Positions 33,621 to 45,415 of a stretch of 64,000 nt of DNA are shown one piece after another; positions within the stretch are counted from its first letter, which is position 1; every line of letters starts with the position of its first letter. Origin of the DNA: Jaltomata sinuosa (Eukaryota > Streptophyta > Magnoliopsida > Solanales > Solanaceae); contig QJPP01001796.1 of the NCBI GenBank assembly GCA_003996215.1, positions 62,001 to 126,000 of the forward strand, given 5' to 3'. The notes under the pieces were generated by a model. It made no database searches, was not told where the DNA came from, and was given only the letters and a program-made list of their open reading frames with translations. The translations under genes and the position numbers were made by a program.

Positions 33621-34983
33621 ATCAAGGTTAAGTTGTGTTTTCGAAATTAAATTTATGAACATCAAGGTATAATATATCATCATCTTTATCTCATTTTTCT
33701 TATGAACTTTCTAGTAATTTTACAATTTTAAAATCTTATTACTTTTAGCTTCTGATGATTCTGAGGAAGCTGAAGATATTGCAATAAATATGGAGAAAAT
33801 TATTACAAAATTTTGAGTTAGAGAGCATGAGTATCATTTATTACTTCCCTATTTTTTGTGCTTATTGTATTGATGGTGAAAGAAGGTTGATTGAGTTTTG
33901 GACTACTTCTATTTTTTAATGGTAACAATATTTAATATCTTTTGTGATGATCTGAAGTGGAGATGTTATTCAGTACATGCAATTATTTACATAATTGTGG
34001 CCAGGTGCGACTCAAGCACATTACTGATCTAAGACCAAAATCAAATGGAGGCCTTAAATTTTTAATTTTTTTTATAAAGTCTATTTTTATTTTTCTTAAG
34101 ATGTAGAATTGTTAATCTTTTTTATAATTAAGTTCTTCTAATAATTCTTTTTCAATTAATAATATAACAAATGCATTTAATCTTTCCTGAGACATAATAC
34201 TCTAGATATATCAAACTTCTTCTAACAATTTTTTTCTTTTATAGATAAACTTTTTTTTCTATAAATAATATTTAATATTTTTTTTTATAAAAAAATATAT
34301 AATTTATTATTACTAAAAAAAATGAGGCCCCTCAAATTTGGGGGCCTAAGGAGATTCCCTCTTTTTTTTCAAACTCGCCCATGACTGTGGCTCGCTAGTC
34401 TCTGTTATTAAAATTTCTTTGAAATTTTGAGTAGCAAATATGTTTTTGATAGTGAATTGGACAATAGGCTGCAATATGTATTAAAAGCATTTTTATCATT
34501 GTTTGACCACCTTTGTGATACATCATATATATTTAAATTTTTATCACTATAATATATTGGTTATTTCATTTTTTTACATAATTATCTTTTTAAAGTGTTG
34601 TGTAATTCAATATTTTTTTACAAACTATTTAGCATTTTTATTGGCATTCGATACACAAAGTCCATGTTATCTGCTACTGGCTAACTTTCTATTATAAATT
34701 TTATTATTTTATCTTTATAGCCAATTAAATTTTTAAAAAATAAATCAAATAGAATAAGTACAAAAACTGATATATATTCTTGTCAAAAAAAATTAATATC
34801 TAAAGCTGAAAATATATTTTTTAAAATATTGATTTTTGATTTGTTAAGAATTGAGAATATTGTAAAGATTTGGATTAAGTTGGACGGGTTTAAGTTATGG
34901 CCAATTGTTTAGCCCATCTTAACCCAGTTCATCTTCACCCAAATAATCTTTGGACAAGATTTAGGATTAGCTCATTTATTTAT
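33621..34983. other. AT-rich right interior of the hAT relic
   Basis: About 1.36 kb with stops in all frames and long A and T runs. From about 34870 the words GGACGGGTTTAAG and TAACCCAGTTCA appear, which resemble hAT subterminal repeats. I see no gene. Confidence 0.55.
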
Positions 34984-35912
34984 GGGACAAGGACAAAAAT
35001 GACCCATCAATTGAAACTATTTTCACTAGATGACCAAAGAAATTAATTTCTCATAAAATGGCCATTCAGCCGTCTACTTTTTTTTATTTTTGTCTTTTTG
35101 CCACTCTTCTTTTCCTTTTTTTTTCACTGCTCAATTTTTTATTTTTTTAAAAAAATGCTGCTCCATTAGTTTTTAAAATTTTGCTGCTCCATTATTTTTT
35201 AAAATTTTGCTGCTCCAGTTTTTTTTTAAAAATAAATCCTCTACTCTTTTATTTTTCTCACTATTTTTAAAAAAAAAATGATTCTATAAATTGATGCCCT
35301 TTTTGTCAACAATCAAATATAATTTTTTAATATTATAATTGCTACTATTTTTTTATCAAACAAATACAAAAAAATAGCATACTTTATACAACATTGATAC
35401 ATATATATATTTTATACATCAATGATATAATTTCTATACACATCTTATAGAGATATATATTATATACAATAATGATATAATTTCTATACATATCATACCA
35501 AAATACATATTATATACAGTTCTTATACAATTTCTATATAGTTTATATATATACATATTTTATACAACAACTATGTAGTTTCTATATAATAATTATACAA
35601 TTTTAATACATATCCTATACAGTTTCTATACACATCCTATAAAATCTATTCTATACGATAATTATACAGTTTCTATACAATTGCATTTAATTATTTTTTA
35701 AAAAATAGTTGATTATTTAAGCAAAAAAAAAAAAAAGAATAGCGACAAAAATATCACAATAAAATATTTAGAAGAGGGCTGAGATGCCCAAATATAAAAA
35801 TGGCGGCCGCATGGAATTTTAGTGGCTGAGTGGCCATATAGTGGTATTTTTTTAAAATGGTCATTTTTTATGGAAATAATTTGGAGGACTGAACACGTGG
35901 TGCCCTTTTCCC
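34984..35912. mobile_element. MULE-like MITE, copy 2
   Basis: A 929-bp element with a perfect 9-bp target duplication TTTATTTAT (34975-34983 and 35913-35921). Ends GGGACAAGG and CCCTTTTCCC are inverted, and similarity continues inward for about 90 bases, including ATGGCCATTCAGCC near 35057 against GGCTGAGTGGCCAT near 35825. The core, about 35390-35690, is a tandem array of TTTCTATACA and ATAATTATAC words, the opposite strand of the array in copy 1. It lies in the right arm of the hAT relic. Confidence 0.8.
35390..35690. repeat. AT-rich tandem array in MITE copy 2
   Basis: Imperfect 35-50 bp repeats with ACAATTTCTATACA and TATACAATAATGATATA words. The opposite strand matches the array at 6475-6730. 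Confidence 0.8.
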
Positions 35913-35984
35913 TTTATTTATTCAGTCCATCTTGACCCGCCCAACTTCAGCCCAAATAACTCATTTGTCATCCCTAATCACGAG

Positions 35985-36130
35985 TTAGAAATCTTAACTT
36001 ATGACTTATTTTTATTATTTTGACTGAAAAAAATATTTTAAATATTTTTTATTTTACTCAAACATTATAAAAGTGCTTAAAAATTATTTTTACTTAACAA
36101 CACTTAAAATAAGTTAATTCAAATAGACAC
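35985..36130. mobile_element. Right arm of the split MITE
   Basis: This arm follows the right hAT flank and ends TAAGTTAATTCAAATAGAC at about 36129. It is the inverted match of the start at 7121. Together with 7121-7140 and 19189-19218 it would make a MITE of about 200 bp before any insertion. Confidence 0.45.
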
Positions 36131-36288
36131 AAATATTTTAATTGAATAAAAAATATTTTGATTTAAGTAATTTAAAATTATTTATATCATAAGTTTAATA
36201 TTATGTTTGTGTCAAGTTTTAATTTTATGTGAATAATAATCTCAAAATTAATTTAAATCACAAATTACTTAGTGAGAGAAACTCCAAT

Positions 36289-37198
36289 CAAACTCTAATG
36301 GCTACTTCAGTGGTACCTCATGTAGTGGTAAGATCCATTCAAAGAGGCTTTCGTCCTTCGTCTAGTAGACGGTTCATATTGCCATCCAGACATTTGAGAA
36401 AGGATATTTCAGACGAGACTCCTACAGCTCAGGTTAGACTCCTCAGATTTCTCCCAAAGGCCTTTATAACGTGGTGAATATTTTGATTATTCTGGTCTTT
36501 CATAGCAGACTATAATTTTCAGATCATACTTCACCTATGATGACCCCTGAAACTTGTGAGGGATCGCCCGTAGTCCAAATAGAGGGGCCCACAACAAAGC
36601 ACTTAGGCTCCAGTTAGGGCAGTTACATCACCAGTTAGAGGTCATGGGGTTCTCAGTCAGGTAAAAGTGCACCACTGCCTGGGCAAAATAGTGATAGAGG
36701 AGTTTCTCGAACATAGGGTGACTGTGCTCATTGCAATGCATTTTCAGATAGACCAGAGGCAGAGGCTTCTGATGCAGTTATCATATATATTGTTTCAGTA
36801 TGCTATTGACTTGATTCAGTATTATGGATTTACATATTTTGTATCGGGTCATGATATGATGTGTGATTCCCTTCTTGTGTCTATTCGTGTTGCTATCCTA
36901 GTGGGTAATTCTTTAGTGATGGATGGGGTATATTGATCCTGTGTTGTGACCTTGTCGAGTTATGATACTTGGATAGATTTGATTATTTTTTCTATGATAA
37001 ATTTTGATGTGATTCTGAGCATGAATTAACTTTTTTTGTATTTATATTATTCTAGAATGTCATGCCAAGACAGTCACTTTAGTCATGCCGGGCGTCATGA
37101 GAATAAAGTGACAAGGTACCCAGGATTCGAACCTGAAGAGCATAATTTTATTTCTAAAGACACAACGATTGATTGAGAAGGGTTGTCTCTCTTATTTG
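36289..37198 (+). pseudogene. Gypsy element 3 relic: gag end and protease
   Basis: Fragments in shifting frames match Tekay-type gag end, protease and linker: EASDAVI and VSVCY near 36768-36812, then INFDVILSMN (about 36999-37028), ECHAKTVTL (about 37051) and a final GCLSYL ending at 37198. In relatives this is followed by the linker to RT. Here an Athila-like fragment begins instead at about 37201; RT resumes at 49525. No 5' LTR or primer site was found to the left, so the 5' end is lost. Confidence 0.75.
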
Positions 37199-37200
37199 AG

Positions 37201-37700
37201 TCTGAAAACTGGCCAACTGGGCTGCTAATGTGGTGACGCTATCTAGCTCGATCATGCCTGCAGACTTCTTCAATGTCTCCTGGACATGTTACCATTCCAC
37301 TCTGGATTACCTTGTGCAATACGGTTGAGGAGAGTATACATCTCATCATAAGTCTTTTTCAAAGCTTGATCATCTGCCGCTGAATCTAGGAAAATCTTTG
37401 TATTCTGATCAAGACTTTTAACAAAGGTGTGAGCTAATACCTCATTATTCTGCTGGTGATGTGGACAATTCCTGAGAAGATACTTGAATCTCTCCCACGC
37501 ATGATAGAGATTCTCGTCTGGTTTCTGCTTGAAGCTCAGAATCTCACTCCTCAACTTTGCAGTTTTGCCTGAGGGAAAGAATCGGATGAGGAACTTCTTT
37601 GCTAGATCATCCCATGTTGTGATCGAATTTGAAGGTTCTGCCTTCAACCATTTCTTTGCTTCTCCCAACAGTGAGAATGGGAAAAGCGTGAGTCTCAGTA
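37201..37700 (-). pseudogene. Athila-like gag relic
   Basis: The minus frame 37668-37270 encodes a retrotransposon gag core: KKWLKAEPSNSITTWDDLA, FLIRFFPSGKTAKLRSEI, LYHAWERFKYLLRNCPHH and LLNRIAQGNPEWNG. After a frame change near 37275 the same protein continues as SAGMIELDSVTTLAAQLASF down to about 37205. The tryptophan-rich pattern and AWERFKDLLR-type motif are typical of Athila/Tat gag. The N-terminal part (37700-38100) is broken by stops. Confidence 0.88.
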
Positions 37701-38184
37701 GTCTGTGAAGACTCCTGCGGGGATGAAAGTGTCACCAATATCCAGAAAGTTCTGTAGATGAACCTGTGGATCCTCATGTGACAAGCCTGTAAATTGCCCG
37801 CTTGTGTGCAACAATTGCACCATATTTTACTTCAGTTCAAATCTGCCTCCTGTGGCTGGCTTATGAATGAAGGAGGTCACATTAGTTGCGAGTGGGATTG
37901 CCACTTCGCGCACAATCCTGCGAGCTGGTAATGGTTCCTCCGTCATAACAGCAGGGATGGTCTCAGCCGGTTGAACTTGTCAGTTTTGATCGAGAAGTTC
38001 TTCTTCTCTCAACGCTTGGTGCAAGTGTTGCTCAGGTTCAGGAAGTGGGTCAACCAGTTCCTTATCCCTTGCCAGCTTGCTCAAGATTAGAACCTGTACT
38101 TGCAAGTTCAGTAGCTAAGATCAAGTTGTTAGCACTTATAAAATAAAATAGTAAAAACAAAAATCAGACGGTTGCTAATTTTCA

Positions 38185-38207
38185 AGTCCCCGACAATGGA
38201 GCTAAAA
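38185..38207 (-). promoter_or_regulatory. Athila-type primer binding site, degraded
   Basis: On the minus strand TTTTAGCTCCATTGTCGGGG follows the LTR end. It resembles the Athila/Tat site TGGCGCCGTTGCCGGGGA with several substitutions. It marks the junction of LTR and internal region. Confidence 0.65.
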
Positions 38208-38209
38208 CT

Positions 38210-38446
38210 TGTTGCATCCCAAGTGCACACGCAAGTGTACTGGTCGTACAAGTAATAAAGTGGCTCTTTCAAGTCGAATATCGATCCCACAGGGAGTTGT
38301 TCTTAACAAATAATCTAATATTAATTAACACTATTGAAGTTGAACAAATGCGATTTGTAACCAAGAGTTGAACTTTATTTTATAACTAGAATACTAGAAT
38401 TAACAACGATATAAAACTTCGAATTATAAATAATATATGGAGAAGT
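38210..38446 (-). repeat. Athila-like LTR, left piece
   Basis: On the plus strand it begins TGTTGCATCCCAAGTGCACA and includes GAATATCGATCCCACAGGGA, both words I associate with this family's LTR. It ends where element 2 begins; GAAGT at 38442-38446 is the target copy. Confidence 0.8.
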
Positions 38447-38801
38447 TATAACGACCGGGTCCGTCATTACGGGTAGTCCAATCGTGCCAAGTTTTAGAGT
38501 TAGAAAACTTCGAGTTTGGGAGTTTGAAATTCTGGGATAGGCTAGCCTCGGCCGATTTTGGAGCGAGGTGGAGTCTAGGGTAATCCAGGTAAGTATTGGG
38601 TTGGATTTCTTGTGTTGAGCTGGTTTTCCTCATAGCTAACACATAAAGGAGTCCGGGGGACTTTTCAGAATTGAATTCGGGTAAGTAGAACTCCCGAAAT
38701 CGAGGTTGATGTGAAGGGGTTATTCTAGGACGTTGGGAAAATAAGTGTGTTGTAAAATGGACTAGTTTTGGAGGTTTTACGACTTTCTGTTCCGTGTTAA
38801 A

Positions 38802-38955
38802 TGCTATAGCGGTTGACACTCCGCCATAGCAACCTCTACTTTAGCGAAGAAATTACCGCTACAGCGAAAGTCAACGTTGGTCAGCCTCCGCCATAGTGGA
38901 CGACTCTGCTACGATGGTACCGCTATAGCGGAGCGAACTGCTATAGAGGAGCGTG
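38802..38955. repeat. Palindromic array, 5' LTR of element 2
   Basis: Variants of CCGCTATAGCGG, including ACCGCTATAGCGGAG near 38919-38933. One extra unit, TGCTATAGCGG, is present at the left compared with element 1. Confidence 0.88.
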
Positions 38956-39687
38956 ACGAGATTTAATGCAGAAACTTCTCCAAAATAGTTCAGATTTTCT
39001 TGAAACATTTTGGGAGAAGAAGAGGGCAATTTTGGGAAATTTCTACTAGTTTTCCACTATTTTTCGTCCTAAAGGTAAGGATTCTACTCCCCAAACTTCG
39101 TACTACTTTTCCTACGCGATAGAATTGCTAGGAAGGAACTTGGGGAAAGATTTGAATAACCTAGGGATGGTAGAATCCGACGAAAAAAAGGGATTCTAGG
39201 CATGAAAGTTCTTGGGTATTGTTAAAAGTAAGGTATTATGATCATATGTTGTTAAATTCTCTATTTTTATTCGTGAAAATGATAGAACTAGGGAAATTAA
39301 TGGCGGGAAACCCGGGAAAAAGGGTAGGATGATCATGGGTGGCCTGGGGGTCTGGGATTTGGTGTAATCCAGGTAATGCACAGGCCTTGTTTGTTAATTT
39401 GAGTACTTGTATATTATTTTAGACCAAGATCGAGAAAGGTATCCAGAACACGAGAAAGCTCGGGTTGAGTAGAGCTTGGATCATTTTGAGGTAGGTGATG
39501 GCTTACGATTCTTGTGAATGTTGTATATTTTTGTACTCTTATCTAAGTGTTTGTATGAATTGCGTTGCTTAGAGGAATTGTGTAGAATGTATAAGAGTCC
39601 TGTTTTACCGTCTGTGAATTGAATGGTGTGTGGCTTGTTGGTTTACAAGTTGTTTGTTCATTATTTGACTGTGGATTGTTGACATTC

Positions 39688-39877
39688 GGTTGGCTCAAGT
39701 ACCACACCTGGTACGGGTATACTAACGGTTGGCACGGGTACCACGCCTGGTACGAGTATAACAAATGGTTGGCTCGGGTACCATGCCTGGTACGGGTATA
39801 ACAAATGGTTGGCTCGGGTGCCACGCTTGGTACAAAATACTAAAGGGTTGGCTCGGGTACCATGTCTGTTATGGGTT
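39688..39877. repeat. Tandem array, 5' LTR of element 2, five units
   Basis: Five units of the GGTACCACGCCTGGTAC type, one more than in element 1. The extra unit is an almost exact copy of its neighbour, so the array gained or lost a unit by slippage or recombination. Confidence 0.9.
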
Positions 39878-40738
39878 TATTTTACTATATTATTGCATTG
39901 ATATTGTTATATTGCATTGACTGTTATTGGTTCCGTGAATAAACCGAGCTGTTTTATTAAATTGTGATATTCGTTGGTGGTCCTTGAGTGATTGGGAATC
40001 CTGTTATATCTGTTGAGTTGGTCTTGGATTAGGTCAGGTTGTCTGTTTAACACTTAGGTGTTGTTTAGAAGGGATCCCAGGGTGGGTCCGGGCTAGACAA
40101 AAAGGATGATTTATTGATTCTGTGATTGTTGTTTAGAGTTATAAAAGGTGGATTGCATGAGGGGATAAGCTAGGTAGAAACTTGTAGTCTAGGGGAGCCT
40201 ATTAACTTGTTACATGTTTTCCGTACTTATACTTGATTTGTTGTACTGATTATACACTGTTTTATTTGGAACTGGCTGATGATCCTACCAATACATAGTG
40301 TTTGTGTACTAATACTGCACTTGTTTGTTTTTCTTGTGAGTACAGGAAATCTTTCGGCGGTTGATGCACGGCCTCTCATGTAGGCCTGACTGTTCTAGAT
40401 ATCAAGGGTGAGCTGTTCGACCAAGCCGCCTTGGTGTTTATCTTTTGAGTTGTAGCCCAATTATTTTGGGCTTAGACTATCTCTTTATTGTTTTAAATTT
40501 TGGGGTTGCATCTCCGTACTCTAGTATTGATAGTGTTTGGTACGATGACTTTCAGATTCTAGGGGAATTTCCACAAGTTTTATTTCAATGAAAGGCCTTT
40601 CGTATTATTTGAATTGCTAGTTTAGTTTTTGTTTGCTGGTTTTAGGCTGTTAATCTAGGCTAAGGGTTGAACTCTACTGGTTCGCTAATTCGGGGGTTGG
40701 GTGGGTGCCACTCACGATGGTCTGGGTCATGACAAAGA

Positions 40739-40750
40739 TGGTATCAGAGC
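40739..40750 (+). promoter_or_regulatory. Primer binding site of gypsy element 2
   Basis: TGGTATCAGAGC begins four bases after the 5' LTR, as in element 1, and complements initiator Met tRNA. Confidence 0.9.
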
Positions 40751-40944
40751 CAGATTTCGTTGATCTCGTAGTACCAAACAGTTCTAGTAGAGTCTTGCAG
40801 AACGGTGCGGAGACATCCGTACTTTTCTTTGAGAGGCTATTAGGCTTTAGGAAAACTATCTCTTCCTTCGTGCTATAACTTGATTCCAATTGGTATCTGG
40901 TGATACAAATTGGTATCTAGTCTCATTCAATCTTCTGTCAGCAG

Positions 40945-42370
40945 ATGGTTAACATAAAGAACAACGGAGCTAGAGCAGTGGTCCCAGCAGCGGGTCCGGC
41001 TATTCATGGTAGAGGCAAGAGAAGGGGCAGAAGACGAGGTAGAGCCACACCCGCCAGGGGTGGAGCTCGAGCGGCTGCTGGAGAGCGTGAAGCGACCCCT
41101 CTGCCACCTCAGGAACATATTGCTGAAGATGTAGAAGTTGTGGGTGAAGATGGTAAAGCGCAGAAGGAGGCGGCACCGGTTGGGGGTGCAGGCCTCCCTT
41201 CTATGACACCAGAAGCCTTTCAGCAGGATTGGAATATTTTGAGTGGGTTGGTTCGTACTGGAGCCATACCTGCGGCTTTTGCAAACCAGTCCTTGGATAC
41301 TCAGCCAGTGGTTACTACAGCGCCTAGGATGGACGCCACTTCAGGCACGAATGACTTCTTCAGGCTAATGCTAGGCCCAGTGATGACAGGGAATGAGCAT
41401 GAGATGCTGACCAAGTTTCTTAAGCTGAAACCTCCGACATTTCAGGGTACCGACAAGCAGGATGCCTATGAGTTCATCTTGGATTGTTATTAGAGGTTGC
41501 ACAAGTTGGGTATTGTATGTCAGCATGGGGTTGAGTTTGTTACATTTCAGTTGTAGGGTGATGCTAAGTAGTGGTGGAGGTCTCATGTGGAGTGTCAGTC
41601 TTCTGTTCTACCCCTACTGACTTGGGAACAGTTCCACACTTTGTTTTTAGAGAAGTACGTACCCCTTACTTTAAGGGACCAGAAGAAAGATGAGTTCTTG
41701 AACTTGGAGCAGAGTAGCATGTCAGTCTCTACTTACAAGGCTAAGTTCCACGCCTTGTCTCATTTTGCCACACAGATGTTGGGTTCCAAGGAGGAACGGG
41801 TTCGGTTGTTTATGAAAGGTTTGAATACTGAACTACAATTATTGTCAGTGCATATAACTTCTTCGGGGAAGGGATTTAATGATGTGGTGTATTATGTGAA
41901 GAAACTTAAGAGAGTCAGGCAAGCGGGGCAGGCTAAGGCGTTAGCCAAGAAGCCCCAAAATGAGGGGAATTATGGTGGTTAGTATTCCAAGGGTCATAAT
42001 CAGTAGGTACACTCAGCCAGTCCTATTCAGCCAGCTCTGCCAGCTGCTACAGGTGGCCGTCAGGGAGCTCATAATCAGTCTTCATCTTCTAGAGACCAAG
42101 GAGCGTCTTATACATCAGTTAGCGGGCCTACATTTAACCGTGGTTGCTTCCATTGTGGTGATCTGGGCCACTTTAAGAGAGAGTGCCCACTCGGGCAGAC
42201 ATGTAATCAGGGTCAGCAGCAGTCTAGAGCGTTGGTCCTGGCAGGTAGAGGCGGTAATGCTAGAGGTCATCCACAGGGTGGGCGAGAAAACTTTCAGGAA
42301 GGCAGGGGTGACAGAGGGAACGACGATGTGGGCAGGGGTGCAGCACAACCGGCCTGGGAAGTTTCCTAAA
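40945..42370 (+). pseudogene. gag relic of gypsy element 2
   Basis: Opens at the ATG at 40945 with MVNIKNNGARAVV and a basic Arg/Gly stretch (GRGKRRGRRRGR). The gag core includes FLKLKPPTFQGTDKQ and TWEQFHTLFLEKYVP, and the zinc knuckle CFHCGDLGHFKREC lies near 42144. In-frame stops at 41491, 41554 and 41569 break the core, with more near 41980 and 42005. Unlike element 1 it keeps the STYKAKFHALSHFATQM segment, so it gives the family's fuller layout. Confidence 0.9.
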
Positions 42371-42399
42371 TTGATAATCGAGCTCATTGCTATGTAATT

Positions 42400-44137
42400 C
42401 CAGGGAGAACTGAGGCAGAAGAATCAGATGCGGTGATCACAGGTACCATTCTTATCTGTAATAAAATGGCTTCGGTATTATTTAACCCAGGTTCTACATA
42501 TTTTTATATATCTGTGAGTTTTGCGTTGGGTCTGGAATTGATTTGAGATATCCTTGATTAGCCTATCCATGTTTCTACCCCAGTTGGAGAGTCTGTGATT
42601 GTGACTCATGTTTATCGTGATTGTTCTGTTGTGTTTGTGGGGTTGCATACTTGGGTAGATGTGGTAATTATGGATATGGCTTATTTTGATATTATCTTGG
42701 GCATGACCTGGCTGTCCCCTTATCATGCTGTGTTGAACTGTAACGCCAAGACTGTGGCTCTAGAGATTCTGGGTAAGGATAGACTAGAGTGGGAATGTGT
42801 GTACAAGCCTAAGCCGTTAAGGTCATATCATTCGTTCGGGCTAGGAAGCTAGTGGGGAGAGGGTGTCTAGCCTTCTTTGCTCATCTCTGGAATGATAGTG
42901 TGGATTCCCCATCTATTGAGTCAGTTCCAGTGGTTTTTGAGTTTCTAGAGGTGTTTCCGGCGGATTTGCCTGGTATGCCTCCAGACAGGGATAACGACTT
43001 CTGTATTAATCTGGATCCAGGCACTCATCCTATTTCCATTCCTCTGTATCGTATGGCTCCGGCAGAGTTAAGGGAACTTAAGACTCAGCTGCAGAAACTC
43101 CTAGATAAGGGATTTATCCATCCTAGTGCGTCACCTTGGGGTGCACCTATTTTGTATGTAAACAAAAAGGATGGTAGTATGCGGATGTGCATAGATTATA
43201 GGCAGTTGAACAAGGTGACCATCCGGAATAAGTACCCTCTACCCCGCATTGATGATTTGTTTGACTAGCTTCAGGGTACATCGGTGTTTTCGAAAATCGA
43301 CTTTAGGTCGGGGTACCATCAGTTGAGGATTAGGCCTGAGGACATTCCTAAGACTGCTTTTTGGACTCGATATGGGCATTATGAGTTCCTAGTAATGTCA
43401 TTTGATTTGACTAATGCGCCGATAACATTCATGAGTTTTATGAATGGGGTATTTAAGTCATATTTGGATTCCTTCGTGATTGTGTTTATCGATGATATTT
43501 TGATCTACTCCAAGAGTAAGGAGGAGCATGCTAATCATCTTCGTATTGTGTTGGATATCTTGAGACGCCAGAAGCTTTATGCGAAGTTCACTAAGTGTGA
43601 GTTTTGGTTGACTTCAGTTTCATTTTAGGGCATGTAGTGTCAAAACAGAGGGTGATAGTGGATCCCCAGAAGATTGAGGCTGTCAAGAGTTGGGCCCAGC
43701 CTAGCTCTGTGACAGAGGTGAGAAGTTTTGTTGGGCTCGCGGGGTACTATCAGAGGTTTGTTAGAACTTTTGCATCTATTGCTACTCACCTAACCAGGCT
43801 GACACAGAAAGATATACTATTTGTGTGGTCCGACTAGTGCGAGGTGAGCTTTCAAAAGCTCAAGACACTTCTGACCACGACTCCTATACTGTTCTTGCCG
43901 GTTGAAGATAAAGACTTTATTATTTACTGTGATGCTTTACATTCTGGTTTTGGTTCTGTGTTGATGCAGGATATGAATGTGATAGCCTATACATCTAGGC
44001 AGTTGAAGGTGCATGAGAGGAACTACTCGAGTCACGACTTAGAGTTTGCAGCAGTGGTCTTTGCACTCAAGATTTAGAGACACTATCTCTATGGTGTAAA
44101 GTGCGAGGTGTTCACCGATCATCGCAATCTGTAGCAC
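42400..44137 (+). pseudogene. pol relic of element 2: protease, RT, RNase H
   Basis: Protease: LFNPGSTYFYIS near 42478, with NPG in place of the catalytic D(S/T)G, then IILGMTWLSPY near 42691. RT: YRMAPAELRELKTQLQ, MRMCIDYRQLNKVTIRNKY, FSKIDFRSGYHQL and the catalytic pair Asp-Asp at 43491-43496 in FIDDILIYSK. RNase H: IYCDALHSGFG near 43923, where DAS has become DAL, and LEFAAVVFALKI. Stops at about 43266, 43626, 43835 and 44075 and a frame change near 43604 break it. Confidence 0.9.
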
Positions 44138-45415
44138 GTGTTCACTCAGAAGGATTTGAATTTGAGGCAGAGAAGGTGGATAGAGTTATTGAAGGACTAT
44201 GATGTGACTATTCAGTACCATCCTGGTAAGGCTAATATGGTGGCAAACGCATTGAGCCAGAAAACAGTTAGCATGGGTAGTTTGGCTTGTTTGGGGGTGT
44301 CCAAACGATCACTAGCAAGGGAAATTTGGGCTTTTGAGACCAAGTTCATGCACTTGGGTGTTTCAAAACAGGGTGGGTTGTTGGCCAGCATTGAGGTCAA
44401 AGCCACCTTCATAGAGGAAATAAAGGCCAAACAGTTTCAAGATCCAAAATTGAGTAAGCTTCGAGGTAAGGTAATATCCAGGGAATCCAGGGACGTCATG
44501 TTAGACTCTGGTGGAGTACTAAATTTCAGAGAGAGGAGTTATGTTCCTCGGGTGGATGATATAATTCAGAAAATCTTGGCGGAAGCTCATAGTTCGCAGT
44601 ACTCAATTCATCCAAATGTGATCAAAATGTACCGGAACTTAAGGCAGCGTTACTGGTGGCCCGAAATGAAAAGGGGCATAGTTGACTTTGTGTCCAAATG
44701 TCAGAACTGCCAGCAGATAAAGTATGAGCATCAGAGACCTGCAGGACTACTCCAGAGAATGCCAATTCTAAAGTGGAAGTGGGAAAGGATAGACATGGAC
44801 TTCGTGGTGGGTATTCCCAAGACATTGGGGAAATATGACTCAATTTGGGTCATTGTTGATAGGTTGACCAAGTCCGCTCATTTTATTTCGGTCAGGGTAG
44901 ATTACAATTCACAGCAATTGACTAAGATCTACATGAATGAGATTGTGAGATTGCATGGGGTTCCACTGTCTATCATTTCAGACAGGGGAACGCAGTTCAC
45001 CTCTAAATTTTGGGGCAAGCTACATGAAGAGTTGTGTACACAACTCACTTTTAGCACAGCCTTCCATACTCAGACTGATGGTCAGTCGGAGAGGACGATC
45101 CAGGTATTGGAGGACATGCTGAGAGCATATGTGATGGACTTCGGGGGTCATTGGGACCAATTTTTACCATTGTGCGAGTTCTTATACAATAATAACTATC
45201 ACTCCATTATTGACATAGCACCATTCGAGGCGTTGTATGGGAGGAGCTGCAGATCACCGGTTGGGTGGTTTGAGGAAGGCGATGTAAAGCCTTTGGGAGT
45301 GGAACTGGTAAAAGAAGCACATGAAAAGGTATGGGGCATTCAGTCCAAATTGCTCGCTGCCCAAAACAGGCAGAAGGAGTATGTGGATCGCAAGGTCCGG
45401 GACATGGAATCTTAG
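44138..45415 (+). pseudogene. Integrase of gypsy element 2
   Basis: This is the longest open frame in the window, 425 codons. It begins in the end of RNase H (FTQKDLNLRQRRWIELLKDY) and covers integrase. Zinc-binding region: HSSQYSIHPNVIKMYRNLRQ, then CQNCQQ. Catalytic core: MDFVVGIPKTLGKYDSIWV, SDRGTQFTSKFW and HTQTDGQSERTIQ, so the D, D and E landmarks are present. The enzyme would join element DNA to the genome. It ends at a TAG at 45413, after which the frame continues, so the stop is a mutation. Confidence 0.9.

Larger units (their letters stand above)
19219..35976 (+). mobile_element. Decayed hAT transposon, opened by later insertions
   Basis: The left end TAGGACTGATAAAATTC and the inverted right end TAGGGATGACAAATGAG (35960-35976) match the hAT terminus TAGGGGTGNCAAA. 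Flanking octamers GTTATGAG and ATCACGAG agree at five of eight places, acceptable for an old 8-bp duplication with C-to-T change. Both arms carry GGGTT/ACCCG words typical of hAT subterminal regions. Between them lies hAT transposase sequence in two pieces (21389-21472 and 32616-33620). Removing the 11.1-kb gypsy insertion leaves about 5.6 kb, a normal size for an autonomous hAT. Transposase identity is firm; the exact ends are inferred. Confidence 0.65.
38447..40734 (+). repeat. 5' LTR of gypsy element 2
   Basis: A 2288-bp LTR; the first bases read TATAACGA where the 3' copy has TGTAACGA, a single change in the TG terminus. It ends GGTCATGACA. It carries the palindromic array (38802-38955) and five tandem units (39688-39877). 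Confidence 0.92.
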
